64,000 nucleotides of DNA from Bradyrhizobium hipponense. GTDB lineage: Bacteria; Pseudomonadota; Alphaproteobacteria; Rhizobiales; Xanthobacteraceae. Shown one piece after another: positions 24,354 to 33,057 of the stretch (its first letter is position 1; each line of letters opens with the position of its first letter). A program made the position numbers and the translations under genes. Below the pieces are notes generated by a model. It searched no databases, was not told the DNA's origin, and saw nothing but the letters and a program-made list of their open reading frames with translations. The stretch is from contig NZ_VSTH01000050.1 of the NCBI RefSeq assembly GCF_008123965.1, forward strand, positions 1 to 64,000, in the 5' to 3' direction.

Positions 24354-25915
24354 GAGACGAAACGGTCCGGCTCGCCCTCCCCGCCGCCGGTGACGCGACC
24401 GAGCGGCCGATCTCGATTGCGATCGTCGCGATGGGCGGCCAGGGCGGCGGCGTCTTGACCGGCTGGATCGTTCAACTCGCCGAGAACCACGGCTGGGTTG
24501 CGCAATCGACCTCAGTGCCCGGCGTCGCCCAGCGGACCGGCGCCACGATCTATTACATCGAGGCGATGCCGCCACTGGATGGCCGCAAGCCGATCCTGTC
24601 GCTGATGCCCACCCCTGGCGATGTCGACGTCGTGATGGCCGCCGAATTCATGGAAGCGGGGCGCTCGATCCTGCGCGGCCTGGTGACGCCGGACCGCACG
24701 ACGCTGATCGCCTCCAACCACCGGTCGTTTGCCATTGGCGAGAAGATCGCGCCGGGTAACGGCATTGCCGACGGAGACGCCGTCACCGGCGCCATCGGCG
24801 TTGCCGCCAAGACCGAGATCATCTTCGACCTGAATGCGCTGGCGATCGAGCACGGCAGCGTCATCTCGGCTGCGATGTTTGGCGCGCTCGCTGCGGCCAA
24901 CGTGCTGCCCTTCGGCCGCGCAAGCTATCTCGATGTCATCCGCGCCGGCGAGAAGGGAGCCAAGGCCAGCATCCGAACTTTTGAAGCGGCCTTTGACCGG
25001 GTCGAGACCGGGCCTCCCGAAGTCGCGGCGCCGGTGCAATCGAAGCCGGCCGGCGGCATCCCCTCTCCTGCGACGCCCGATCCGCAACTCGCCGGGCTTG
25101 TCGCCAGACTGAACCGGGAGCTGCCCGAGCCCACGCTGGCCATGAGCCGCGCTGGCTTGAAGAAGGTGGTCGACTTCCAGGACGTCACCTATGGCGCAGG
25201 ATATCTCGACATCCTCAAATCGCTGCACGCGGCCGACCGGAATTCGGGCGGCGCCGACAGGGGCTATGCCTTCACCCAGGCCGCGGCAAAGTATCTCGCC
25301 AACGCCATGAGCTACGACGACGTCATCCGCGTGGCCGACCTCAAGACGCGAGCCGGTCGCCGCGCGCGCATCGAGAGCGAGCTCGAGATGTCGCAGGGAC
25401 AGGTGCTCCAGACCACAGAATTCATGCACCCCCGCATGGAGGAAGTCATGGGCATGCTGCCCGTGGGTTTCGGCCGCTGGCTCGCCGCGAGGCCGCGCCT
25501 CCTCGGCTGGCTCGATCGCCGCGTCAACAGGGGACGCCGGGTGCGGACCTACTCTCTGCCCTGGTTCCTGGCGCTCTATGTCGTGGGCGGGATGCGTGGG
25601 ATGCGCCGCCGCTCGCTGCGCCACGCAATCGAGACTGCTCACCGAGACGAATGGCTCAAGGCCGCGACCGACGCGGTCGGCACCAACTACCAGCTCGGTG
25701 TCGAAATTCTGCAGTGCCGCCGCCTTGTGAAGGGCTATTCCGATACCCACAGCCGGGGGCTGTCGAAATTCGACAAGACCCTGGCCGCGATCAAGCTGGT
25801 CGAGCGGCGCGAGGACGCCGCCGACTGGGCGCGGCGATTGCGGGAAGCGGCGCTGAAGGACAGCGCCGGCAAGGAGCTCGACGGCGTGATCCAGACCATC
25901 AAGACCTTCGCATGA
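24350..25915 (+). CDS. iorB: indolepyruvate:ferredoxin oxidoreductase, beta subunit, long form
   Basis: 521 residues, more than double the archaeal IorB. The N-terminal 200 residues form the gamma-type domain (AIVAMGGQGGGVLTGWIVQL, STSVPGVAQRTGATIYY). The C-terminal part (from about 235, including ADRNSGGADRGYAFTQAAAK and VRTYSLPWFLALYVVGGM) corresponds to the extra domain found in proteobacterial forms (DUF6537 in current databases, from memory). It starts within the iorA stop (ATGA), so the subunits are made in equal amounts. Role of the extra domain is unknown. Confidence 0.8.
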   Translation: MRDETVRLALPAAGDATERPISIAIVAMGGQGGGVLTGWIVQLAENHGWVAQSTSVPGVAQRTGATIYYIEAMPPLDGRKPILSLMPTPGDVDVVMAAEFMEAGRSILRGLVTPDRTTLIASNHRSFAIGEKIAPGNGIADGDAVTGAIGVAAKTEIIFDLNALAIEHGSVISAAMFGALAAANVLPFGRASYLDVIRAGEKGAKASIRTFEAAFDRVETGPPEVAAPVQSKPAGGIPSPATPDPQLAGLVARLNRELPEPTLAMSRAGLKKVVDFQDVTYGAGYLDILKSLHAADRNSGGADRGYAFTQAAAKYLANAMSYDDVIRVADLKTRAGRRARIESELEMSQGQVLQTTEFMHPRMEEVMGMLPVGFGRWLAARPRLLGWLDRRVNRGRRVRTYSLPWFLALYVVGGMRGMRRRSLRHAIETAHRDEWLKAATDAVGTNYQLGVEILQCRRLVKGYSDTHSRGLSKFDKTLAAIKLVERREDAADWARRLREAALKDSAGKELDGVIQTIKTFA

Positions 25916-26072
25916 TGCAGATCGCGCCCGGCACAGGAATAGATTGCCGTTCGGACCGAAGGACGTCAGGATCAGACAGCTTGACTACGATTCTCAGGTT
26001 GTTAATCGGAGCGACAGACCCGCGATAAATTCCCTCCACTCGACGAGACACTCTGTGCTCGATGGTCATGCG

Positions 26073-26567
26073 ATGCCGGCAGCACTCAAAGCGCACATTG
26101 TTCCCGTACCCGGGCAGGTCGAAACCCGGCTGTGGCTTCAATTGCTGTCTTTGCATGGCGAGTTCTTCGGGTCGCTGAATTCCGTGCTGAGTTCTGAGTT
26201 TGGACTGTCGCTCGCAAAGTTCGACGTGCTGGCTCAGCTCGATCGTTGCAGGGACGGACTTGCGCTCGGGCAATTGTCGCAGAACCTAAAGGTGTCCGGC
26301 GGCAACGTCTCCGGACTCGTGCAGCGCCTGTTGGCCGACGACCTCATCAGCAGGGAAATGTCGAGCGAGGACCGGCGATCGTTCATCGTGCGGCTCACGC
26401 CCAAGGGCGAGGCGCTGTTCCGGAAGGCCGCCGATGTCCACAAGAAGCATCTCGGCGAGCGGTTCGAGAACGTCCCGCGCCGGGAGCTCGACGCCGCGCT
26501 TTCGGTGTTGCGGTCCATCTCCTCAAAGATCCGCACCGAGAGCAAGAAGCAGAGACACAAGAAATAA
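26073..26567 (+). CDS. MarR-family regulator 1
   Basis: 164 residues from ATG 26073; a longer reading from 25944 would need a TTG start. The winged-helix core is clear: GLSLAKFDVLAQLDRCRDGL, LSQNLKVSGGNVSGLVQRLL and a wing with SSEDRRSFIVRLTPKGEAL. MarR proteins repress catabolic genes and release DNA on binding an aromatic ligand or its CoA ester. It is co-transcribed with regulator 2 (TAATG overlap) and lies downstream of iorAB. Probable sites are the palindromes at 22161 and 32236. Confidence 0.8.
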   Translation: MPAALKAHIVPVPGQVETRLWLQLLSLHGEFFGSLNSVLSSEFGLSLAKFDVLAQLDRCRDGLALGQLSQNLKVSGGNVSGLVQRLLADDLISREMSSEDRRSFIVRLTPKGEALFRKAADVHKKHLGERFENVPRRELDAALSVLRSISSKIRTESKKQRHKK

Positions 26568-27049
26568 TGGGCAAAGAATCCAGAAGCAGATGGAAATCCG
26601 GTCCGCCAAGGACGAGGGACCAGCTGCAAGCCTACATTCCCTATCTGCTCAATCGGCTGGCCAACCGCTGGAACCTCGACCAGAACCGGGATCTGAGCGA
26701 GCACGGCATCAGCAACGTCGTCTTTCGCACGCTGTCGGTGCTGTTCATCTACAAGACTCTCACCGTCAACGAGATCGCCGTTCTCGCGGTGACCGAGCAG
26801 TCGACCGCCAGCCGCATGGTCGAATCCATGGTTTCATCGGGCCTCGTCGAGCGAGAGATCGCCGAGGAGGATCAGCGCCGCCGCGTCGTGGCCTTGACGG
26901 CGGACGGCGAGGCGCTGCTGCGCAAGATCTGGCCGATCATGGAAAAGAACTACGAGCGTCTGACCGCCGGCATCGACCCCGGCGAGGTTGAAGTCTGCGC
27001 CCGCGTGCTGGCCAGGATGGTGGAGAATATTCGCCAGAATCAGATCTGA
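26567..27049 (+). CDS. MarR-family regulator 2
   Basis: 160 residues. The start shares a base with the stop of regulator 1. The DNA-binding domain is seen in KTLTVNEIAVLAVTEQSTAS, then RMVESMVSSGLVERE and wing EEDQRRRVVALTADGEALL. The two MarR proteins differ strongly in sequence, so they probably sense different ligands. One may act on the iorAB / gentisate side and the other on the Rieske operon, or they may form a cascade. It converges with the SDR gene, with 11 bases between stops. Confidence 0.8.
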   Translation: MGKESRSRWKSGPPRTRDQLQAYIPYLLNRLANRWNLDQNRDLSEHGISNVVFRTLSVLFIYKTLTVNEIAVLAVTEQSTASRMVESMVSSGLVEREIAEEDQRRRVVALTADGEALLRKIWPIMEKNYERLTAGIDPGEVEVCARVLARMVENIRQNQI

Positions 27050-27060
27050 TCGATCAACGA

Positions 27061-27789
27061 TCAGGGACCGAGGCCAACCAAGCTGGTGCCGCCGCAGACA
27101 TAAAGCACTTGTCCGGTCACGAAGTCCGAGCGCTCGTCGAGGAAGAATTCGACCGCGTGCGCCACGTCCTCGCGCGAGCCGAGCCGGCCGACCGGAACGT
27201 TGCGGGCCATTCTCTCCTGCCGCTCGGAATCCTTCGGGACGATGCCCCAGAAATTGTCCGTCAGAATGGGGCCCGGCGCGACGACGTTTACGGTGATGCC
27301 GCTGGAGGCCATTTCCAGCGCCCATGTCCGCGCCATGCCGTGCATGCCCGCCTTGGTGGCGGAATAGGCCGAGCGGGTCACGGCCCCCATAGCCGCACGC
27401 GAGCTGACGAACACGACGCGGCCGAAACGGCGCGACATCATGCCCTCCAGGGCTGCCTGGGTCAGCAGCATCGGTGCCCCCAGATGCAGCTGCGCAAGCA
27501 TCAGGATGTCTTCGGGCCTCGCATCGGGCAGAAGGTTCGGCAGGATGGTGCCTGCATTGTGCACGAGACAATCGATCGCGTGGTCGGAGCTGATCTCTTG
27601 CACGATGGCCCGGGTCTCCTCGAGGCTCGTCAGGTCCGCGCAATAGGCCGCGAGCAGATCATGCGTCCAGCCTGGCTTCTCCAGCCCCACCGAGACCACG
27701 CGCTGTCCTTTATCGACGAGCCTGCGGGCCAGCGCTTCGCCGATCCCGGAATTTCCCCCTGTAATGAGTGTGGTGCGGGCCTGGCTCAT
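27061..27789 (-). CDS. short-chain dehydrogenase/reductase
   Basis: 242 residues with the NAD(P)-binding TGGNSGIGEALARRL, the structural HNAG motif (LVHNAGTIL), catalytic Ser (VFVSSRAAMG) and YSATKAG (Tyr/Lys). Last gene of the Rieske operon. With a ring-hydroxylating dioxygenase, an SDR of this kind usually oxidises the cis-dihydrodiol to a diol. A 3-hydroxyacyl-CoA-type dehydrogenase is the alternative. Confidence 0.8.
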   Translation of the reverse strand: MSQARTTLITGGNSGIGEALARRLVDKGQRVVSVGLEKPGWTHDLLAAYCADLTSLEETRAIVQEISSDHAIDCLVHNAGTILPNLLPDARPEDILMLAQLHLGAPMLLTQAALEGMMSRRFGRVVFVSSRAAMGAVTRSAYSATKAGMHGMARTWALEMASSGITVNVVAPGPILTDNFWGIVPKDSERQERMARNVPVGRLGSREDVAHAVEFFLDERSDFVTGQVLYVCGGTSLVGLGP

Positions 27790-27815
27790 GATCGGTTTCC
27801 TGCGAATGAGACGCC

Positions 27816-29432
27816 TCAGACCTGCCGCCGCTTCAACTCGCGAAGGTCGAAGAACGCGCCGTCATGCATCAGCTTGGCGACAAAGTCCTTCAAGCCGCCG
27901 CGCTGGATCTTTTCGGTTGCGGTCAGCGGCAGCCGGTCGACGAAGCAGATCCACCCGGGCGCTTTGTAATAAGCCATCTGCTCCAGGCTCCAGCGAACGA
28001 TGGCCTCGGCGAGTGCGCGGTCGGCCCCGCCCTGCTCGGCAATGATGACGGCGGCGACCTCGTCGCCCCGCACCTGGTCGGGCGTTGCCGCGACCGCGGC
28101 CTGCCGGATTGCGGGATGACGATTGAGAACGGATTCGACCTCGACTGCGGCAATGTTCTCGCCGGAACGACGAATGACGTTCTTCTTGCGGTCGACGAAA
28201 TGCAGATCGCCATCCGCATCACGCGAGACGATATCGCCGGTGTGCAGCCAGCCGCCATCCCATGCTTCCTCGGTGGCCTCGGGGTTCTTGAGGTATCCCC
28301 GGAAGAAGCCGTAGCGCGGGTCCGCGCCCGCCCGCCGCACCAACAGCTCGCCGGGCATTCCTACCGGCGCATCGGCACCCTGGTCATCGACGATGCGAAT
28401 GTCGACCTCGGGTGCCGGGCGGCCGAAGCAACTGCTGCCGATCTTGCGCGGCTCGACATTGGCGGCAATCACGCCGCCGCTGCCGGTCTCGGTCATCGCC
28501 CAGGCTTCGATCAGCGGGAAACCGAAGCGCGCCTCGAACGGCGCATGAAGCAGCTTGTCGACGCCGGCGCCGAACCCGAAGCGTACGGTGTGGGCCTTGT
28601 CGTCGTTCGATGCCGCAGCGCTCATCAGCATCGAGGGCATGACGCCGAGATAATGCAGGCAGGTGGCGCGGCTGTCCCGCACCGACTGCCACCAGCTGCG
28701 CGGATGAAAGCGATCGAGCATGGTCAGGCTGCCGCCGACCGAGACCATCGCCATCAGCGACACCGCCATCGCGTTCATGTGAAACAGCGGCAGCGGCGTG
28801 ATCATGCGCTCGCGATCGGGCTTGAGACCGATCAGCCCGCCGGCGTCGCGATACCAGTTTCCGCTGTGCAGGAAATAAGTATTGGTGAGCACGCAGCCCT
28901 TGGGCTGGCCCGTCGTACCCGACGTGTAGAGCAGCGCGCATTCGGTCGAGCCGTCGCCGGCGATCGCACCGCGCGCGCCGCCGAAGGCAGTGGGAACGTC
29001 GTCGCTGTCGGTCACGACCGGAATCGCGCGCCCGGCCTGGCGGGCCGCAGTTTCAACCTCGTCCCGCCGCTCGCCGAGCACGAACGCCGCGTTCATCTCG
29101 GAATGCGCGATGATGTATTCGAGCTCGCTCATCCGCAGATCAGGATTGATCGGCACGACGGACACGCCGAGCGCGTTTAGCGCGAACCACAATTCGACGA
29201 ACACCGGCCTGTTCTGGAGCAGAAGCCCGACCCTGTGTCCTTCGCCGTAGCCGCGGTCCGCAAATGCAGCCCGCCAGCGCTCGATCCGCTCGAGCATCGC
29301 ACGGTAGGAAATCTCACCGGCCGCGATGCCGTACACGTCGGCCGTCTCCGGCAGCACGTTGAGAAAGCCAGCCGCACCCCGGCGCAAGGCGGTCTCGCGA
29401 AAGCGGGCATAGACTGAAGTGGCTGCGGTCAA
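27816..29432 (-). CDS. aromatic acid/acyl-CoA ligase (AMP-forming)
   Basis: About 538 residues. Contains the AMP-binding P-loop LLYTSGTTGQPKGC, the A5 motif MTETGSGG, WLHTGDIV, RKKNVIRRSGENIAAVE and the catalytic Lys in TATEKIQRGGLKDF. It activates a carboxylic acid as acyl-AMP and then CoA thioester. I favour TTG 29432, which begins TAATSVYARFRETAL seven bases after the beta-subunit stop; the ATG at 29474 would overlap that gene. The combination with a 4-hydroxybenzoyl-CoA-type thioesterase suggests an aromatic acid handled as its CoA ester, but carnitine- or crotonobetaine-like substrates cannot be excluded. Confidence 0.8.
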   Translation of the reverse strand: MTAATSVYARFRETALRRGAAGFLNVLPETADVYGIAAGEISYRAMLERIERWRAAFADRGYGEGHRVGLLLQNRPVFVELWFALNALGVSVVPINPDLRMSELEYIIAHSEMNAAFVLGERRDEVETAARQAGRAIPVVTDSDDVPTAFGGARGAIAGDGSTECALLYTSGTTGQPKGCVLTNTYFLHSGNWYRDAGGLIGLKPDRERMITPLPLFHMNAMAVSLMAMVSVGGSLTMLDRFHPRSWWQSVRDSRATCLHYLGVMPSMLMSAAASNDDKAHTVRFGFGAGVDKLLHAPFEARFGFPLIEAWAMTETGSGGVIAANVEPRKIGSSCFGRPAPEVDIRIVDDQGADAPVGMPGELLVRRAGADPRYGFFRGYLKNPEATEEAWDGGWLHTGDIVSRDADGDLHFVDRKKNVIRRSGENIAAVEVESVLNRHPAIRQAAVAATPDQVRGDEVAAVIIAEQGGADRALAEAIVRWSLEQMAYYKAPGWICFVDRLPLTATEKIQRGGLKDFVAKLMHDGAFFDLRELKRRQV

Positions 29433-29439
29433 GATGCAC

Positions 29440-29916
29440 TCACATGAAGAGCTGGATGTTGCCGAATGGCGCATCGAAATTGATGAGATCGACGCGCTTG
29501 AGCTTGATCTTCAGGGCGTCGCCGATCAGGACGAAGTCGTGCGAGGCCCATCCCGAATAGCGCTCCAGCATATCGCCGCGCGTCTCGGTGTAGATATAGG
29601 ACGTCCGCGCCTTGAACACGCCGGCAGCCGTGTCGCAGGCGACGATCTGCGGCGCCTGGAGCAGATGATGGCAGCGGCTCTTCGGCTTCTGGCTGAAGGT
29701 GCGTTCGCCGGCAAGCCGCTCGACCCGCACTTTGAGCAGCAACAGGTCCTCGTACATCAAGGACGGCTGGAGCACCGGATCCTGCTGCTGCCATTCGAGC
29801 GGCATCCAATAGCGCCCCTCGGGATGAAACAGATCCAGCCAACCCTGCCACTGCATGGTGTCGAGAAGCTCGGCCTCCCGATAAATGAAATCCGTGACGG
29901 CTTTCTCGTCGATCAT
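29440..29916 (-). CDS. aromatic-ring-hydroxylating dioxygenase, small (beta) subunit
   Basis: 158 residues with the cone fold of the beta subunits: DFIYREAELLDTMQWQGWLD, LFHPEGRYWMPLEWQQQD and late strand GWASHDFVLIGDALKIK. It has no cofactor and stabilises the alpha3beta3 oxygenase. The start overlaps the alpha stop (ATGA). It resembles the small subunits of benzoate, anthranilate or salicylate oxygenases; the exact group is not clear by eye. Confidence 0.8.
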   Translation of the reverse strand: MIDEKAVTDFIYREAELLDTMQWQGWLDLFHPEGRYWMPLEWQQQDPVLQPSLMYEDLLLLKVRVERLAGERTFSQKPKSRCHHLLQAPQIVACDTAAGVFKARTSYIYTETRGDMLERYSGWASHDFVLIGDALKIKLKRVDLINFDAPFGNIQLFM

Positions 29917-31253
29917 TCCGCAGCCTCAACCTGCTTGTCCATGTCCATGGTCATGAATTTCGCCCAGGCGTGAAACTGGTTGCGCATCTGCCGCTCAGAC
30001 GTCCCATTGATGACAGCGATGACGTCAGGCTGTTCGTCCCGCTCGAAGAGTCGGCGCAGATTGACCCACTGGTTGCCGTTGGACTTGAGGCCTTCCTGCG
30101 CCCGCTCGTACATCTCGAGATCGTCGTGTCCGACGATCGAGGTCGGCGCGTTGATGAAGCGGTTGTACATCAGGGCACGCTCGTAAAGCTTGTCGGGCGC
30201 GCCGACCAGGCGATAGACCCAGCTCTCGACCAGCGTCTTGTCGACCGCGATCGGGATGAAGTTGCGCAGGATCTGGACGGCACCCTTGACCATGATGTTC
30301 GGAAAATAGACCGTGTTGTGCCTGACCTCGCCGAGGATCTCGTTGGCCCGCGTCTCGCCATAGGCTGCGATCATCTGACCGAGATAGCCGCCGACGTCCG
30401 CGTAGTTGGAATGGATGGAGTTGGCGACGCCGGTATGGCCATGGCCGTTGGGCCAGATCCTGATGCCGCTCTGCTCGTAGAACTCGTACGGACTCATGAA
30501 GGGGCCATAGAGCTGCACCGCCATCGGCGTCTCCGTGGAATCGCCCTGCTCGCGTTTCCAGACCTTGACCGCGGTGCCGGCCGAGCTCTCATGCGCCACC
30601 ATGGGATGGCAGGTGTCGGTCTGGTTCTCGACCAGCATCTTCCAGTTACAAGTGTGCATGTAGCGGATCGGCGCGGCCACGATCTCGAGCCTGCCCTCCG
30701 GCGAGCGGTCGACCATGTTGTCGATGGTTGAAAGGCTCTGGCCGAAATAGTCCTCAAAGGAGACGCCGGTCTCGTTCAGCCGCGCGAAGATGAAATCACG
30801 ATAGACCACGACATTCTTGATCCGCGACAAGCCTTCATTGGCCTCGGTGTCGCCGAAACCGGTGCCCTCATAGCCCTTCTTCAAGGGGATCGCGAGCAGC
30901 GAGCCGTCGGTCTTGAACGACCACGCGTGATAGGGGCAGCGAAAGAACTTGCCGGTGTTGCCGCACGGCTCCGTGGCGATCTTGACGCCCTTGTGCGGAC
31001 AGCGGTTGTAGAAGACGTGGATCGAACCATCGCTATGGCGGCTCGCCAACACCGGCTGCCGGCCGATGGTGGCGGTGACGAAGTCGCCGGGCTTTGCAAG
31101 CTGGCTGGCATGACCGACATAGACCCAGCTATTGGGGAACAGATGTTCCATCTCGATATCGAAGATCTCGGGATCGATATAGACGTCGCGATGCACCTCG
31201 GCCTCGCGCACCAGTGCCGCGATCGACCGCGCATTTCCTGAATATCTGCTCAT
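29913..31253 (-). CDS. Rieske aromatic-ring-hydroxylating dioxygenase, large (alpha) subunit
   Basis: 446 residues. The Rieske [2Fe-2S] centre is CPHKG near residue 87 and CPYHAW near 107. The bridging and iron-binding region is NWKMLVENQTDTCHPMVAH, with the two His and Asp ligands supplied by this stretch and a later residue. It inserts oxygen into the ring of an aromatic acid, fed with electrons by the reductase encoded upstream. The overall style is that of the benzoate/anthranilate/salicylate 5-hydroxylase (NagG) and indoleacetate (IacC) group. Because the cluster also has a gentisate-type dioxygenase, a 5-hydroxylation of a salicylate-like compound is one reading, but an SDR in the operon argues for a cis-diol. 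Substrate unresolved. Confidence 0.85.
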   Translation of the reverse strand: MSRYSGNARSIAALVREAEVHRDVYIDPEIFDIEMEHLFPNSWVYVGHASQLAKPGDFVTATIGRQPVLASRHSDGSIHVFYNRCPHKGVKIATEPCGNTGKFFRCPYHAWSFKTDGSLLAIPLKKGYEGTGFGDTEANEGLSRIKNVVVYRDFIFARLNETGVSFEDYFGQSLSTIDNMVDRSPEGRLEIVAAPIRYMHTCNWKMLVENQTDTCHPMVAHESSAGTAVKVWKREQGDSTETPMAVQLYGPFMSPYEFYEQSGIRIWPNGHGHTGVANSIHSNYADVGGYLGQMIAAYGETRANEILGEVRHNTVYFPNIMVKGAVQILRNFIPIAVDKTLVESWVYRLVGAPDKLYERALMYNRFINAPTSIVGHDDLEMYERAQEGLKSNGNQWVNLRRLFERDEQPDVIAVINGTSERQMRNQFHAWAKFMTMDMDKQVEAAE

Positions 31254-31271
31254 GCCGTCCCTTTCCTCGTC

Positions 31272-32222
31272 CTAGAGATCCAGCACCAATCGCTCCGACT
31301 TCGCGCGCGACACGCAGATCTGCATGACCTTGTTGGACGCCCTCTCGTCGTCGCTCAGGATGACATCGCGATGATCGGGGACCCCCTCGATCACGCCGCA
31401 CTGGCAGATGCCGCAATCGCCGCGCCGGCAGTCATAGAGAACCTCGTGCCCCGCCGCTTCCAGCGCCTCGATGATGCTTTGATCGGCCGCGACCGCGATG
31501 ACTTGTCCCGTGGACCTGAGTTCGACCTCGAACGGCTGGTTCGACGCGCTCGGCGGCTCGGCCTTGAAGAGTTCGTAGTGGATCCGGTCGGCAGCGATGC
31601 CGTGGGCCAGGGCGGCGCTCTTCACCGCTTCGATCATGCCGCCAGGACCGCAGACATAGACGTGGGAGCTCGCCGGCGCGCGGTGCAGCGCCGCTGCGAT
31701 GTCGAGGCAGGAGGCGTCGCTGTCATAATGGACCGACAGGCTGTTCGCGCACACCGCCTGCAACTGCGGCAGGAAAGCCAACTGGCCCGGCGCCCGTCCG
31801 GCATAATGGAGATGGTAGGCAGCGCCGCGGGCCTGAAGCTCGGCGGCCATGGACAGGATCGGCGTGACGCCGATGCCACCCGCGAACAGAAGCGCCGGTG
31901 AAGCATCCTCATGCAGACGGAAGTCGTTGACAGGCGCCGACGCCATGACGACATCGCCGATGTTCAGCGCATGCATGAACGCCGAGCCGCCGGTCGACAT
32001 CTGCTCGCGCAGAATTCCAAGGGCAAGAACGCCCTCAGGCAGACCCGGCAAGGCCATCAGAGAGTAAGGCCGGTCTCCTCCGCTCGGGAGCGACACGCGG
32101 ACGTGTGCACCCGCCTGCCACCGCGGGACCGCACCGCGCTCCACGCCGAACACAAGGCTTCGAATCGTCGGCGTCTCCGCCGTGACCGACTGCACCTTGA
32201 GCTCGAGCGGATGCGTGTCCAT
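31272..32222 (-). CDS. oxygenase reductase (FMN/NAD plus C-terminal [2Fe-2S], phthalate dioxygenase reductase type)
   Basis: 316 residues. Flavin domain first (HVRVSLPSGGDRPYSLMALP), then the NAD domain (LLFAGGIGVTPILSMA and CGPGGMIEAV), then a plant-type ferredoxin (EVLYDCRRGDCGICQC, final Cys in KVMQICVSRAK). It carries electrons from NAD(P)H straight to the Rieske oxygenase, so no separate ferredoxin is needed. First gene of the operon, 18 bases before the alpha subunit. A promoter and a perfect palindrome lie just upstream. Confidence 0.85.
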   Translation of the reverse strand: MDTHPLELKVQSVTAETPTIRSLVFGVERGAVPRWQAGAHVRVSLPSGGDRPYSLMALPGLPEGVLALGILREQMSTGGSAFMHALNIGDVVMASAPVNDFRLHEDASPALLFAGGIGVTPILSMAAELQARGAAYHLHYAGRAPGQLAFLPQLQAVCANSLSVHYDSDASCLDIAAALHRAPASSHVYVCGPGGMIEAVKSAALAHGIAADRIHYELFKAEPPSASNQPFEVELRSTGQVIAVAADQSIIEALEAAGHEVLYDCRRGDCGICQCGVIEGVPDHRDVILSDDERASNKVMQICVSRAKSERLVLDL

Positions 32223-32235
32223 TTTTGCATCTTTG

Positions 32236-32283
32236 AAATATATGAATCTGCATATATTTAGGCATATAATAATTGGTTGTCAA
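32236..32283 (-). promoter_or_regulatory. promoter and perfect palindromic operator of the Rieske operon
   Basis: AAATATATG-N6-CATATATTT (32236-32259) is a perfect 9-bp inverted repeat in an otherwise GC-rich region. On the minus strand TTGACA lies at 32283-32278, and after a 17-base spacer TAAATA (32260-32255) is the -10 box. The operator therefore covers the -10 box and start site, where a repressor would block polymerase. It shares its half-sites with the site at iorA (22161-22181). Confidence 0.7.
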
Positions 32284-32330
32284 TCGGCGTCCGGATTGAC
32301 ATGCGCGGGGCACCTTGCAGCCACGCTGCG

Positions 32331-32948
32331 CTATTCAATTGGCGGGGGCCGCACCAACTGGAAGAGGTCGCGAGGCCTCGCATACCAGCCCGACCCGTGC
32401 ATGCGGGCAATGAGGTCCAGGCCGATCGTATCGATATGGCCTCTCCGAGCATCGATCACGAACTGCTCCGCTACATGCGCACAAACGATCTCGCCGATCA
32501 CGGCGATTTGCCGCGGCCCGGTCTCCTGAACCGAGAGGGAGCGACATTCGAGCGCAACCGGGCACGCCTTGAGGCGTGGAGGCGCAACCATCTGCGAGGG
32601 AAGCGTCTCCAGCCCGGCAAGCTCGATCTCGTCGATCTCGGGCGGTGCATCCACGCCCGTCGCATTCATGGCTTCGGCCATCTGGTGCGGCACCAGATGG
32701 GCGACGAACTCGCCGGTTGCGACGATGTTCTGCGCCGTGTCTTTCAAGCCCTTGTTCGGATGACGCAGCAAGCCGAGCACAACCGTCGGCGGCTCATGCC
32801 CCAGCACGTTGAAGAAGCTGAACGGCGCCGCATTGGCGATTCCGTCCCTGGACCGGGTCGTCACCCACGCGATCGGACGCGGCGTGACGGTCGCAGTGAG
32901 TATCTTGTAGCGGATATCCGCCGGAAGCTGACCCATGTCGAAGAGCAT
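32331..32948 (-). CDS. flavin reductase-like FMN-binding protein
   Basis: 205 residues from ATG 32948, which has GAGG five bases upstream. The split-barrel flavin domain is seen in ILTATVTPRPIAWVTTRSRD, APFSFFNVLGHEPPTVVLGL and FVAHLVPHQMAEAMNATG. Members reduce FMN or FAD with NAD(P)H for a partner monooxygenase, or act on their own. It is on the same strand as the Rieske operon but before its promoter, and is probably co-transcribed with the MFS gene. Confidence 0.75.
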   Translation of the reverse strand: MLFDMGQLPADIRYKILTATVTPRPIAWVTTRSRDGIANAAPFSFFNVLGHEPPTVVLGLLRHPNKGLKDTAQNIVATGEFVAHLVPHQMAEAMNATGVDAPPEIDEIELAGLETLPSQMVAPPRLKACPVALECRSLSVQETGPRQIAVIGEIVCAHVAEQFVIDARRGHIDTIGLDLIARMHGSGWYARPRDLFQLVRPPPIE

Positions 32949-32955
32949 ACGATCC

Positions 32956-33057
32956 TCACTTCCGCCCGCGGGCAACGCTGACGGTGGATGCGACCGCCTG
33001 CGGTCGATGGTCGACCACGAGCTGGAAACTGTCCGGCCGCGAATAGGTCACGCTCAT
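32956..33057 (-). CDS. 33-residue micro-ORF between transporter and flavin reductase
   Basis: The ATG overlaps the transporter stop (ATGA) and the stop is seven bases before the flavin reductase ATG. The product is MSVTYSRPDSFQLVVDHRPQ and 13 more residues ending GRK. It is too short to assign. Tight coupling on both sides suggests a translated linker or a true small protein. Confidence 0.4.
   Translation of the reverse strand: MSVTYSRPDSFQLVVDHRPQAVASTVSVARGRK

Noticed and set aside
22152..24575. 807-codon open frame on the minus strand opposite iorA/iorB
   Set aside because: It mirrors iorA codon by codon in a high-GC gene, is rich in Arg, Asp and His with no domain, and iorA itself is unmistakable.
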